A stretch of 64,000 nucleotides of DNA, taken from positions 248,001 to 312,000 of the forward strand of contig JAJJXM010000042.1 in NCBI GenBank assembly GCA_024516155.1. The letters run 5' to 3'. Positions within the stretch are counted from its first letter, which is position 1. Every line of letters starts with the position of its first letter. The notes beneath the pieces are model-generated. The model was given only the letters and a program-made list of their open reading frames with translations, was not told the origin of the DNA and did no database searches. The translations under genes were made by a program, and so were the position numbers. Shown here piece by piece: positions 1-10,445 of this stretch. Source of the DNA: Pyronema omphalodes. Taxonomy: Eukaryota > Ascomycota > Pezizomycetes > Pezizales > Pyronemataceae.

Positions 1-229
1 GCCTTGAGGAAAGCCGTTTTTGGCGTGGAAAAAGAGGTTGAGGGGGAGGTGTTGAGGGGCTTGGTGATGTCATACCGATTGTGGAGCGCAGCGGAAGTGC
101 TCGAAGTTATGCTGGGCAGCTCTTAGGCAGCAATAGGAATGGGTGGCAGGCAAAGGGATCGGAGACTCGGGATCGGCAAAGGAGGAGATGTGGGATATTG
201 GGCTGGGTAAAGTGCTGACCGACCGACAG
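1..229. other. Upstream part of the first gene, probably intron
   Basis: No coding segment is recognisable. The stretch ends in a CTGAC branch-like motif (about 214-219) followed by an acceptor AG at 228-229, so at least its end reads as the intron preceding the first coding exon. The 5' exon of that gene is probably outside the window. An open frame from 143 to 361 lies in a frame that does not match the recognised protein. Confidence 0.45.
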
Positions 230-478
230 CCCTCAACTTCAACCGCTTCCGTTACTTCCGCTGGACCAACAGGACCGCCAAGTACACTTTCCTCTACGTC
301 GCTGTTATTCCTTCCATCGTTACATACTTCGCTATCAAGACTGATGTACGTTTATGTTTAACTCAGGACATATTCCTGAAAAAGAGGGGATATAGATGAT
401 AGATGGGTGCTAATACTTGAATAGGGAAAGTACGAGCTTCGCGGTAAGAGAAGAGGAGATGACATCCGTGAGTTCTAA
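230..478 (+). CDS. NADH dehydrogenase complex I accessory subunit B15/NDUFB4-like, 3' part
   Basis: Partial gene with two visible exons, 230-345 and 425-478, separated by a 79-nt intron (346-424, GTACGT...ATAG). The joined reading runs LNFNRFRYFRWTNRTAKY, a hydrophobic segment (FLYVAVIPSIVTYFAIKTD), then GKYELRGKRRGDDIREF and stop. An Arg/Tyr-rich lead, one membrane helix and a terminal GKY-x-RGKRRGD block is, as I recall the family, the pattern of the small fungal B15 (NDUFB4-type) subunit. Such a subunit would sit in the mitochondrial inner membrane as an accessory component of complex I. The amino-terminal exon is missing from the window. The reading frame differs from the longest local open frame, which is a shadow. 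The exon structure is seen in the sequence; the family name is from memory and moderately sure. Confidence 0.6.
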
Positions 479-800
479 ATGCTAGAACTACGGTCATTTG
501 TGTATAGAAGAATCAAGATCGGATGCCATGATAGCCTTTAGCATTTTTCAAACTGTAAACACGAATCACGGAGATTAGAGGTTATTATAATATCGCTCTT
601 GGAGCTATGACTTAATTCAACTTGGAGAAAGATGGGTCATTAATGACAGATTTTTTGTTCAAGAATACAAAACTAATTTACACCGAATCAAAAAATAAAA
701 CAAGTATTAAACTGCATGTAGACAAACTGGCTATGAAACACATGATGCCTTGACTTCCTAATCTTATGTACTACAAGTCTCTCATTACCTATTCCCAAAG
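479..800. other. Intergenic, nothing recognised
   Basis: AT-rich convergent spacer between the complex I subunit gene and the minus-strand SAP18 locus. It presumably holds 3' untranslated sequence of both genes. No open frame, repeat or RNA gene is supported. Confidence 0.5.
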
Positions 801-1379
801 CTAATATAACACCTCATCCTGTTCCGTCCAATTCAGCACATCCTCATCCATCTCAGGCAAATCCGCATCAGTCTTGCTTTCAGACTCGAATATTTCCTTC
901 TCCTCGATATTTCTTTTCACCCCTTCTTTTTCTTGGTGTAACCCCATATTTTGCCCCTCCTCATGATAATTCGAAGACACATTCCCAAACATCATCCCAG
1001 TCTTCCATTTATCATTTTGATCCTTCGCCTCCTCTCCTCCCTTTAATTTTTCGGCACCTATTTGAGAAGGTAATCCCGATGGATTACAAGACGAGATGTG
1101 TGGGTTAATATTAACTTCGTCTGGGCGAGTATGAGTAAGGGGCCCTGAATAGGCCCAACTTTCCTGAAAATCGATGCTACTACAACCTCCGCTACCACCT
1201 CCCAACCCTTTTCCATTGCTCCTTCTTTGCATTAAATCAGCCACCTCAAACCCCCAACTAGGCTCTTCACCACGCATCCTCGTTCCACTTTCAGGGGACA
1301 AGGAATCTCTCCCCCACTGCCGCATATCCCTCCCTCGCCAACCCACTCCCATATTTCGAAGGGAAGAGGGTTGAAGTTT
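801..1379 (-). other. Open frame following the SAP18 stop codon
   Basis: After the SAP18 stop (TAG at 1382-1380) the same reading frame stays open for about 192 codons to 801. The first ATG in it is at 1352. The translation is polar and acidic toward the end (DLPEMDEDVLNWTEQDEVLY) and has no domain I recognise. It could be a C-terminal extension joined by an unrecognised intron, a region separated by a nonsense change, or chance. No clear donor or acceptor pair with a branch point was found. It is not annotated as an independent gene. Confidence 0.25.
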
Positions 1380-2033
1380 CTAATCCCTCCCTCCTCTTCG
1401 TGAAGCCCCACCTCTACCAAATCCCCCTCCTCCTCTACCACCTCTACTCTCCTCAACTTTCTCACCTCTCCTCCACTCTCCCTGGGGTACCCTTCCGCCT
1501 CTTCCTCTGCCGCCAAAACCCGAATCCCCCCTTGACGACCCTCCCCCAAACCCGTTCTCCCTCTCCCCTCTTCTTCCATCAGGCATTCTGGGGCCTCTTC
1601 CTCCCGTTGACACACCTCCATGACCCTCAGGATAAACAGCAACATCGATCCAATCCCCCACCACAAACTGGACCTCACTCAAAGTTTTCTTGGCAACATT
1701 ATCCAGCGCCGGGTCACCCGCAGGCACCACGGCACCCAAATCTTTGGTAGTATAGCGTGCAGCACCATAGCGGGTATCGGCATAGATTAATCTAAACCCG
1801 CATCGCGATTTGGGGGGGCATAAAGAAGGTAATGCGGAGGATAGAAGGATGCTGAGTTCGTGTAAGGTGCAATCGCGCCAGGTGTAGATTTGTATGTAGG
1901 ATCTTGGTTGGCTTGTGCTTCGGAATTCATCCAGTCTGTGGAAACCGCCGGTGCGGTAGTAAAGGTTTAGAAGGAAGGGGGTGGTTGTAGTGCGGTCGAT
2001 TTTGGTGGGTGCGGACGGAGGAGGAGAGGACAT
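1380..2033 (-). CDS. SAP18: SAP18 family protein (Sin3-associated polypeptide)
   Basis: A single-exon frame of 217 residues starting at an ATG at 2033. Residues about 10-135 carry the SAP18 ubiquitin-like fold: KIDRTTTTPFLLNLYYRTGGFHRLDEF, then QIYTWRDCTLHELSILL, then FRLIYADTRYG and FVVGDWIDVAVYPEG. The remaining about 80 residues are Gly/Arg-rich (RGG-like), ending SRRGGRD. In animals SAP18 bridges Sin3-histone deacetylase corepressor complexes and the ASAP/PSAP splicing complexes; a nuclear RNA or chromatin role is expected here by homology. RGG tails often bind RNA. The neighbour upstream on the opposite strand is the BTB gene, about 0.9 kb away. Oddity: the frame remains open beyond the stop codon for about 192 codons. 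Confidence 0.9.
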   Translation of the reverse strand: MSSPPPSAPTKIDRTTTTPFLLNLYYRTGGFHRLDEFRSTSQPRSYIQIYTWRDCTLHELSILLSSALPSLCPPKSRCGFRLIYADTRYGAARYTTKDLGAVVPAGDPALDNVAKKTLSEVQFVVGDWIDVAVYPEGHGGVSTGGRGPRMPDGRRGERENGFGGGSSRGDSGFGGRGRGGRVPQGEWRRGEKVEESRGGRGGGGFGRGGASRRGGRD

Positions 2034-2948
2034 GGTTGCTGAGGTAGAGGTAGGAGGAGATTAATCGTGGTATTTGTATAAGCTCTATGAGTGTGGTGTC
2101 CAGCCGATGGGAGGTGCTTTCTGCGTGAATGAGTGGTGTCGCGTTGAAATGGAGTGCAACGACGTAATTGAGACGCGGAGGTGGACGTGAAAGCTGTTTG
2201 ACACGCGAAGCTCTCGCTTGAGCCGCATCCGTAATGTGCTAACCGAATGAGGCTTAAATTTGTGTCATCGGGTGGCACTCGGAGGCTCACGTGGTCTCGG
2301 ATCCATGCGATGCCTTTGAGCTTTGAGCTTGAGCTTGGAGGTGGTCAGCTACGCAATACGGATACACAACATCACCGTGGTTGATGATGGGACAGAAAAG
2401 GCCTGCATGAGTAACTGATGACTTTATTAGAAGGCCAGAGGAATAGAGGTATGAATTTATCTATGTTTCAAAGCATGCTGACATGTGTCCAGTCTATATA
2501 CAGAACAATGTCATCACCAGTATTATCCCATTATGATGAATTCCAAATAAATCACCAGCTTCCGAAGAATTGTTTCAATCCATCTCTGACAGCTATCCGA
2601 CACCATCGGAAGCTGTCTCCACACGTTTCTAGCTCTCCCTTTCCACAGCTAACTCATCCCATTTCGCTACTCTGCATCGCAAATCCCATCTATTTATGAA
2701 GCTCTCAAATCCATCTGCGCGATGATGTGAGCAATTACCAATAAGTGACTATTATTACCTACCATTACTTATCGTTACTTCATCTCTCCTCGTCATCTTC
2801 ACATAAACCTCTTCCAGTTCCTTCACAGCATCTTTAAAAATCCATAATTAAGAACAGTGAGAAATATCCCTGTATCGCGCAGCCTGAGCTTTGATTTATA
2901 AAGCTACTAAGACAGCAGTCTAACGCTATACGTCTCCCCCAAAAAGCC
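2034..2948. other. Divergent intergenic region between SAP18 and the BTB gene
   Basis: Contains the promoters of SAP18 (reading left) and the BTB gene (reading right). Open frames at 1967-2290 (-) and 2418-2699 (+) have no recognisable features and are treated as chance. CT-rich stretches lie immediately upstream of both starts, as is usual in fungal promoters. Confidence 0.5.
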
Positions 2949-5068
2949 ATGCATCGCGTATCCCGCGGCTTAAACACCCCAACCTCTCCGCGCAGTGTGA
3001 GCGACGTGAGTGTAGCGCACGTAGCGAGCGCAGCGAGCGTAGTCAGTCCAACAAGCATCGCGTCACCTTCGGCCTCATTTGACTCGATATCGTCACCAGT
3101 TCAAACCGACGACTCCGAAGAGATATTCGATAACTTTGACGATCCGTCGGTTTACAGAGATAGAGATAGAGACGTCACCCCGACTCACGCGTCCCAGCCG
3201 TCGCAACAGTCGGAAAAGTCGCAAGTGCATAAACCCAGCGAACGCATCGAGCACCCAAAAACCCCACCTCGTCAAAGAAAATACGAAGCCAGCTTGACAT
3301 ATACTATGGCGACGAAACAAGAAATGAGCTCGACACCGACAGATGAACCCAGGCCGAGTGGGAATACTTGGTTTCCGGATATTCCGAGGATTTTACCGCA
3401 CGAGAAGGTGAGCTGACGTTTCTAGCTCAGATTAGGGCTCGGATTAGGGCTGCGGTGGAAGATGGAGATGGATGCGGAACAAGTGGGGCAAGGCGCTGAT
3501 GTGAATTCGTAGGTCTATCCAATTCAAATTGGCAGTGAATTATTCCGACTCTCTGGTGCCTCACTATCGTCCGATGGTATCGTCTACCCCTCCCTCCCTA
3601 CCCTATCCACCCATTCCCCGCACCAGCTAAGGATCCCAGAGCTCCTTCATACTTTTCGCAATTCTTTCAGCGTCAGCTCTCTACCAGTGAAGAAGGCGCC
3701 CCATTGCGAACCCTCTATATCGACCGCGACCCCTACACCTTCCGTGACATCGCCCGTCACCTCCAAGGCTACCATATCGCTCCTCGAGATGGCCCTCACT
3801 TCGTCAGGCTATTCGCAGATGCGCAATTCTACTCCCTCCCCAAGCTGATTTCGCAGCTTTTTGCTTCTGAAATTTATATCAGTATCGGAGGGGCCCATTT
3901 CCAGATCAATAGAGACTTGTTTTCATCTCCTGGAAATTCACCAAACTACTTCACCTTGGGATTTGCAGTCTTCTTCTCGAATCCATCTGAGATCTTTCCA
4001 GGTCTAAACAGAGAAGGACTTTTAAGACCACCCTCTATTCTACCCCCAGAAGTACCGAATAGGAGCGCCAAAGTATTCGCAGAGCTAATAGAGCTCCTAC
4101 GAGGGTACCCAGTAAAAATCCGTGACGAAACACACCGGCAAGAGCTACTTCGGGACTGTCGGTACTTCCACTTCAAAGGGCTAGAGCAGCGATTGTTACC
4201 AGTTGACATATCCTACAACCCAGTTAGGAAACGACAAGAAATTGTGATGAGGCTAGAGGATATCAAGCCGTCTGGTATTGCATTTGCTGAAGAAACCGCG
4301 GCTTCTGTGCTTCTGCAACAAGCTCAGCAACAAGCACAAGAAAATCAATTCCGACAGTCTCTATCGCCAAACTATGGACAACAATCACAGCATCAGACAC
4401 AGCAATTTCAAGCTATGTCCCCTCCCTCTACAGCCCCGCAGCAAATGGGTTATATCACCTACACACGACCCTTCATCGACGAAATTGCAAGGGAATTAAT
4501 CATCGAGTTAAGCTCTGGAGAAACCTGTAAACTCCATCTTGATCTACATCTTGCGGAGTTTTCGGGACAGGCAAATTCACGTATTCACGCTTTGCTTTCC
4601 GTAATCTCGAACAAACTTCAACTTCCTAGCGAAAACCTTGGCTTGAAGATGCTGGGAACAGGTCTTGCTAGCACTCCACCCAGCGAGGGAGGACGGAGAA
4701 GTGCGTTATCGGAGGAGAAGGTAAAGATTGAGATTGGATCGGATGCTGCGGTTATCTTGAATGGTGAGGACTGGGAGGGGGATTTTGATAGGAGTTCAGG
4801 GGGATTTGGTGGGAACATTGGAATTGGTGGGGCTTTTGGTGGTGGGATTGATGATGGGCATTTTGGTTTAGGGGAACTGGGATTGGATAGGAAGAGGAAA
4901 CGAGTGGACGAAGTCGGAAAAAGTAGGATTTGGTATGTCAAGCGCGCACAATGGAGGATTAGGATACAGCCGAGGGAAGGAGGATTAGAGGCGGTACTTT
5001 GTGGGGTTAAAATTGAGGCTGTGACAGGGGAGAGAGGAAGGAATAAGAGAAGAGGTTTCTTGGTGTAG
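2949..5068 (+). CDS. Double BTB/POZ (T1/KCTD-type) domain protein
   Basis: Three exons, 2949-3407, 3513-3576 and 3627-5068, give 654 residues. Introns are 105 and 50 nt; the second must use the CAG at 3624-3626 to keep frame, giving SSDAKDPRAPSYFSQFF. Residues 1-150 are Ser/Pro-rich and disordered. A first BTB domain begins near residue 154 (VYPIQIGSELFRLSGASLSSD) and includes LYIDRDPYTFRDIARHLQGY. A second begins near 257 (IYISIGGAHFQINRDLF) and includes ELIELLRGYPVKI. These are T1-type BTB folds as in KCTD proteins, which oligomerise and often act as cullin-3 adaptors; the role here is inferred only. A Gln-rich stretch and a Gly-rich stretch follow, then a basic segment (DRKRKRVDE). The start is the first in-frame ATG. 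Confidence 0.8.
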
Positions 5069-6245
5069 TGGTTTTTAAAAGAAAGTTATCAGAAAGTTTT
5101 ATATGTATTTTTAGTGAAGTCGGCCAATCGTACACGTTTGGGTAATCAATGTTTTTTCTGATGAGGTTGTGGAGGTTAGGGTGTTGGGTGTTTAGGGTAT
5201 GACCTTGGGGCTCATGAACAGCTTGGAAATTGGGTTGATTATCTAGTTATTGATAAGAATTCCATCAAAGCAAAGTCGCGTGAGGTCTCTTTACCGTGCG
5301 CAGCGCATTCTTAGTCGCCGATCTTGGGCCCGACTGCATACATGACCATCCCAGTACATTTATGGTTCATGAATCATTATTGATCGGAAGACCGCCTGCG
5401 TCGGATCATGGAAATACATGGCGAAGCTCGCCACCTCGAAAAGGAATACGAGATGATAGAAATGAGATCACTGTGATACTGAAAAGCCTTTTTGTCGCAT
5501 CCGATAAGGTTATTCACGGATGAGGATGAAATCTGATAAGTATGAGTCTGTGTGACGAGTACGGATATCTGAGTTCGCCACCTCAACGAGGGCTAGAAAA
5601 CAGAACGTAGAGCTGAGGGTTCATGATGAGACAACAGCCAACTGATGTTGAGATTTTTACAAATTAGAGCAGTTAGGTGCAATATGCATCGTGGATACTA
5701 GGGTTATCCCTCATAATCAATGAGCTCACGCGAACTTCGGCAAACAACAGGCTGCATAAGATCCCGAGTTTCCGTTCTGTAGTGTTTTTCTCCCACTGGG
5801 TTTTTGAACACTGGGAGTTGAGTTTCACATGCATGGCTTTTTTGACTCAAAATACTGGGAGATGAAGCCCCTGGTAAGAGGTTGGAGATACTTATTTGAG
5901 TTTAGAAAATCAACTGTAGATCTTGAAAATCATCAAGCCACAAATTACTTGCTATTTTCAAGCTTCTCATAATTCATGAACTATTCTGAAGTCATGGATT
6001 CCATGTACATTATAGTTCTTCAATCATAATTCAGGATTATCCTGGAAGCTTTTGTGGCGTGAGGAATTCGCTAGTGTATTTTGTTTGGTAAAATTATAAT
6101 AGGTTAGATATTTTTTATTAAGAATCGCATGAAACGAGCTTAGGAAGCAGTTTTAATCTTGGAATAGTTTACTAGCTATGTCAGCGGCTACTGTCGTCGG
6201 ATCATAATAATCGAACTTCATCAAGCGTGAGGCATCCTCGGCAAT
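5069..6245. other. Intergenic, nothing recognised
   Basis: Non-coding sequence downstream of the BTB gene. Only short open frames are present (5296-5523, 5377-5586, 5677-5865), none with recognisable protein features. Confidence 0.5.
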
Positions 6246-6267
6246 CCCCCCCCCCCCCCCCCCCCCC
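6246..6267 (+). repeat. Poly-C tract, 22 bases
   Basis: A homopolymer of 22 C followed, 28 bases downstream, by a TATAAAA at 6296-6302. It is one of seven C/G runs of 15 or more in the window (others at 16800, 47218, 48848, 53099, 58560 and 59515). Confidence 0.9.
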
Positions 6268-6295
6268 AACTCCCGAGTTACCTAGGCGGTGCACA

Positions 6296-6302
6296 TATAA
6301 AA
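6296..6302 (+). promoter_or_regulatory. TATA-box-like site downstream of poly-C
   Basis: TATAAAA lies about 150 bases before the ~230-bp tandem array begins. The arrangement poly-C then TATA resembles the starts of the hexose transporter gene and the small ORF at 16559-16657. No coding sequence follows, so if it is used the product would be non-coding. This is inference. Confidence 0.3.
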
Positions 6303-6439
6303 GTTTAGGACTATTTTGGTGGCGCCTATGTATGCATCATCAAATAATGCCGGGTTAAGGATATCATATCTACATAGATAGAACCAGGAAGTAAGAGGCC
6401 CGCCTTGCATAAATTATTGAGAAGAATGAAATTGCTTTC

Positions 6440-7930
6440 TATGGCTGTGCATGGGGAAATGACGTTTGGTTGGAGATACCCAAAACGGAATTGATCAAAA
6501 TTTAGCGAGAACGAAACAGCCTAAACTAAATTTATTATCTGATGTAAATGATATAGAGGATCGACGAGATTTTAGAGCAACCATAAGGCATCCTCATACA
6601 CCTAGCCGAGTTATGCACAGCCTTGTTTTCATTTCGTTTCCTCTGTGTGGCGTGAAACTTTCTCTAGTATGTATCTGGGGAAATGACGTTGGGGTTGTAC
6701 ATACCTTATACAGGCTTAACTTTCATTCACCGCTGGCTTCAGCACAGACGTTTCGTTTCATGATTGTCTAAGATATGTACCCGCGGTTGTGTTTGCTATC
6801 CAAAACCTGCTATCCGTAGTATCCAAATTGACGAAGTTTAGCCATGATACTCTAAGCAACAAGAAACAAATATGGTTTGTGGCTTACATCTGTGCACGGA
6901 CATTTTCAAGACTTCGAATTGATGACGAAAGTTTTTGAAACGGATTGTTTCGTGGCTCATGCGGGAGCAATCAGCCTAACTCTACAGAAAAGTAAAGAGC
7001 GGTGAGATATCACCATTATTCATAGAGCACAGACCTTTTCAAACGATTTGCAAGACCATTAAACGACGCTTTTGTCTAGACATTTTCAACCCCGGAAGGC
7101 TTCCGCTAGAGTGCGTACAGTATTATTTTTAGCGTTCAAGTGCTTAGAAATCCCATCACTGGTGGATTCTTCAAAATCAAACGAGAGCTGCGGTGAGGAT
7201 TACTGAGCACAGACCTTTTTAACGAGATGCATGGCCGTTAGTTTTTCTTAAGCGACGCACCCGCTCTGGAGTTAAAAGAACTCTAATGTAGTACATTACA
7301 TAGCTAATGTAGTGCATCAACGTACAGAAAATATTGCCTCCCAGACTTCATAGTCTTTTAGATATGACGTTGTGTCTCTAGAAGTGAAGACCGGGGTTGA
7401 ACTGTGATACGCACAGACCTCAGAAAAGTTTTCACAAAACCGTTTTTCTCTGTCGTGCATGTTTAGTTCAGCATTACTCGTCTTAGTTTTCCCGTCTACC
7501 CGTTCCTTAGTTCAATTGAATTTTAGTCAGGCAACATGAAACCATTTTCAGTCTCGGCCAATTCATTGGGTCTATCTCATATGTGGATTGGTGTCTCATA
7601 GCGGGATGACGTTTGTTATAGCCGTTGATAACGTTTACGCACAGACCTAAAGGCGGTGAAGATCTGGAGAAACAAGACATCAGAAATGTTTTTTTAATGA
7701 TATGGAGAGGAGCCTAGCTAGAGTAGCTCCATGTGCTACTAAGCTAAGATTTAGTGAAAAGTAACGTTTATCATGTTTTTCTTACCGGGGCTCGGCAATT
7801 TAGAGGATTAATGATGGGCTTTACTAGGCTCCGGATGGGGAATGACGTTAGCTTTCTGATACCCGATGTGGTCTAATTTTCTTGAGACCAGTTGAAACCA
7901 GAATATTTTGAGAACTTAGCACAGGCTTTG
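6440..7930 (+). repeat. Degenerate tandem array, units of about 230 bp
   Basis: Seven diverged units are marked by a TGACG-type core at 6460, 6684, 6923, about 7131 (decayed to AGCGTT), 7365, 7607 and 7843, with spacings of 208 to 242. Most units hold a second motif 30-100 bases later: GCACAGACCT at 7027, 7207, 7411 and 7639, and weaker forms at 6742 (GCACAGAC) and 7919 (GCACAGG). Units at 7027 and 7207 also share the pattern after the motif (CCTTTT..AACGA..TGCA, then CGACGC). There is no open frame across the array. It may be an old satellite, repeated RNA genes or a regulatory array. One isolated GCACAGACCT occurs at 27092. Confidence 0.55.
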
Positions 7931-10199
7931 TATTATAAATTGTGCCAAGTTATTTTGTTTTGACTCTGCCGACATAGGCGACTTTGACGCTGAACTACGT
8001 GTATAAAGCTCGTTCGTAATATGTGGAGGTGAATGGCCGAGACACGATGACATCTCGTTTTCAAGCCCCGAAGCAAAAGACATCACCAAGAAATCCATCA
8101 ACTGGAGCCCATAAAAACACTGCCAAAATAAGCAGGAGAATAAATGCAATGTCCCGCTGTAGGAGCCAGGATATGCTTTCTACAAGAAATTCCTCTCGGG
8201 AATATGCCATATTGAGTTCCTTGCTAAGTTTTGCCCTGCATCCGGCGGTCTTCCTCGATTTCCGGAGCCAAACTCATTGCAAAAACAGCAGGAGCTCACA
8301 CGCGCCCAGTTCTATTTCCATCAAACTGGGCTAGAGTCATGAATTTTCAGCATACCCGCCGTAACCTACAGTCCCAGCCCTTCATTTAACCCTGCACAAC
8401 CATTGTGTTGGGCAAAATTTACAATTCTAAGAGGGCGTTAAATTTCCCGTGATGTAGATAAAACCTCAAAGTTCGTATGGTATGGGTGGAAAAACACCAT
8501 CGTGAGCTTCATCAAGAACTTTCGGCGGCTCCCGACGGTGTTTAATCGTTGAGTATGTAGATCATTTATTTATCGGGTAAGACCTCACATGTCTTTCAGC
8601 TGTACTTTAGGTCCCTTTTGACAAGTCCCTTGGGGTATCTAGAGTTTCACAACATCAAGCTTAAACATCCCGTGATATCCGTCTGAGCGAAGGAAGCAAA
8701 TTTCCGAGGCTCGATGTTGAGCCGAGCGAGAGAGGCAAAAAAAATATCGTGAATTCCGAGTCGTTTCGGTAATTCCCGAACTATGGTCTAGCCGATCATG
8801 ATAGTTTATGAAGAGTTTCTAGGAGTTCCGACGCAGAAAGAAACCCCTCACGCGACATCACACTACTGCCGTTTTTGCTGACTACTTGCCTCGCACTGCT
8901 TCGGTTTGCGCCAATGAAATGTTTTACCGTCTTTTGAAGGTCTCACAAAATTTTTAGCTCAAAGGTAAAGAGATATCTAGACCTTATACAGCATGTACTG
9001 CCGTCCGCAGTTCTTCTCCCGCTTCTCCCGTTTATTCCTGTGATGCTGGTTGGTTACCGTTGTTTCGCAAATTGCAGCTGCTGGGGGCAAGGTTTGGGCG
9101 GATGGGGTTTTCAGGGAGGATGAGGGTGCAGTTCTTTAGTTATCTAGTTCTCCAGGGTCTTCAAGGCGTGTTTAGCTTGGCTTTAGTTATGAGGAGGGGT
9201 TACTTCAAACTTCAGCGGGCGGCTCAGCCATACGGGTCGATTTGTTCTCTAGCTTCATGGCTCCGGTATCGTTTAAGTGTGCCTTTGGTACGCTTTTTTA
9301 CGTCTTTAGCAAGTTCCCAACGGCCCTTAACTCCATGCCACCTTGGTATCTCCTAGCTTATGTAACGTTCTTTTGCAAGACTCCCAGCCGTTTATTTGGT
9401 TGTTTCCTCCAAATTATTTGATTGGTTCGTTTCCTCAACCAGCCGTTTTTGAGGTATTTGTGACAGTGGCATCCTTAGCGTTACTTCATGAACTCTGAAC
9501 GCGGGGTTGCGGTGAAGACTGTAGGATCTTTAGCTTCATGAAGTTGCTGTATGTATGTATGTTTGACTTTTCTGAAGTGTTCTATGCAGATGACTGCACG
9601 CTAGAGATACTATACCTCACTCGTTTTCTTTTGCCGCCTGTTAATTCTGGCTGAGTGGCGTTTTTTACGTTTCGACGCGGAAGAGGCGGATATGTGGGAT
9701 ATCGGATTTCGACTTTGACCAAGTGGAGCTCTCAGCTCATGATAATTGAAATGGTGATCCGATGATAGAAACATCTGTTCCGACATGCCAGGGTTTAAGG
9801 GATAGAAAGGTGAAACGTTTTTCCAGACTTTGAGTGGCGAGTATTTTGAACGTCGCGTATCAAGTGGTCTTGGAAGATAACGTGGCCTCAAGGTAGAGTG
9901 GTGAAGCTTACTGGTCTGGCCTACAGTTCGTTCCATGGGTGAAGTTCGATGGCCCGATAGCAACTCACATTGCCACTCATATCCCGGCCTGTTAAATAAA
10001 GAACACCGGCTGGAATGTTTTCGGCGTTCCATCCATCGCCCCCGCTCCGGCAGACACACCGGACCGAGTATTTACTGTAGCAGGCAGATATGCCCTGCAT
10101 ATCTATGGGTTATCAACATCCCAGCCATACAAAAGATACCTGTTTGACCACCATAGCTCTAGATTTCGACTTTAGAAGAAAACGTAACGGTAATCTTAT
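7931..10199. other. Gene-poor spacer, nothing recognised
   Basis: No domain-bearing frame is visible on either strand. The longest frames (9060-9356 +, 9610-10059 -) look like chance openings without introns, signal sequences or known motifs. Confidence 0.45.
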
Positions 10200-10204
10200 T
10201 CAGG

Positions 10205-10445
10205 AAGTTCCTTGTTTCCTCTTTCTTGGTGGTGCACTTTGGTGAGCTACTCTGGTTTCCCTCTGGTACGGACGCCAGTGCGTAGCCGTCTCGGTTGGCG
10301 CAGCTGAGACGCCATCGGAATCCCTTCACGTTGAGTGGCCGGACATCTTGCTAAAGTCCTTTGGCTAAGGACCGATACGCATCCAGCGTGGTTGGAAACC
10401 CGCGTCGTACGGACTTTGCCAGGCTTTTCCAAGTGCAAAGATAAG
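10205..10445. other. Locally structured GC-richer segment, possible RNA
   Basis: This stretch is richer in GC than its surroundings and contains self-complementary pieces: GTCCTT...AAGGAC with a five-base loop near 10356-10372, and GTCTC...GAGAC near 10288-10310. It does not match the U3, RNase P, SRP or 5S patterns I know. An RNA gene is only a possibility. Confidence 0.2.

Noticed and set aside
9610..10059. 149-residue minus-strand frame
   Set aside because: No recognisable domain, no signal peptide, no promoter-like sequence.
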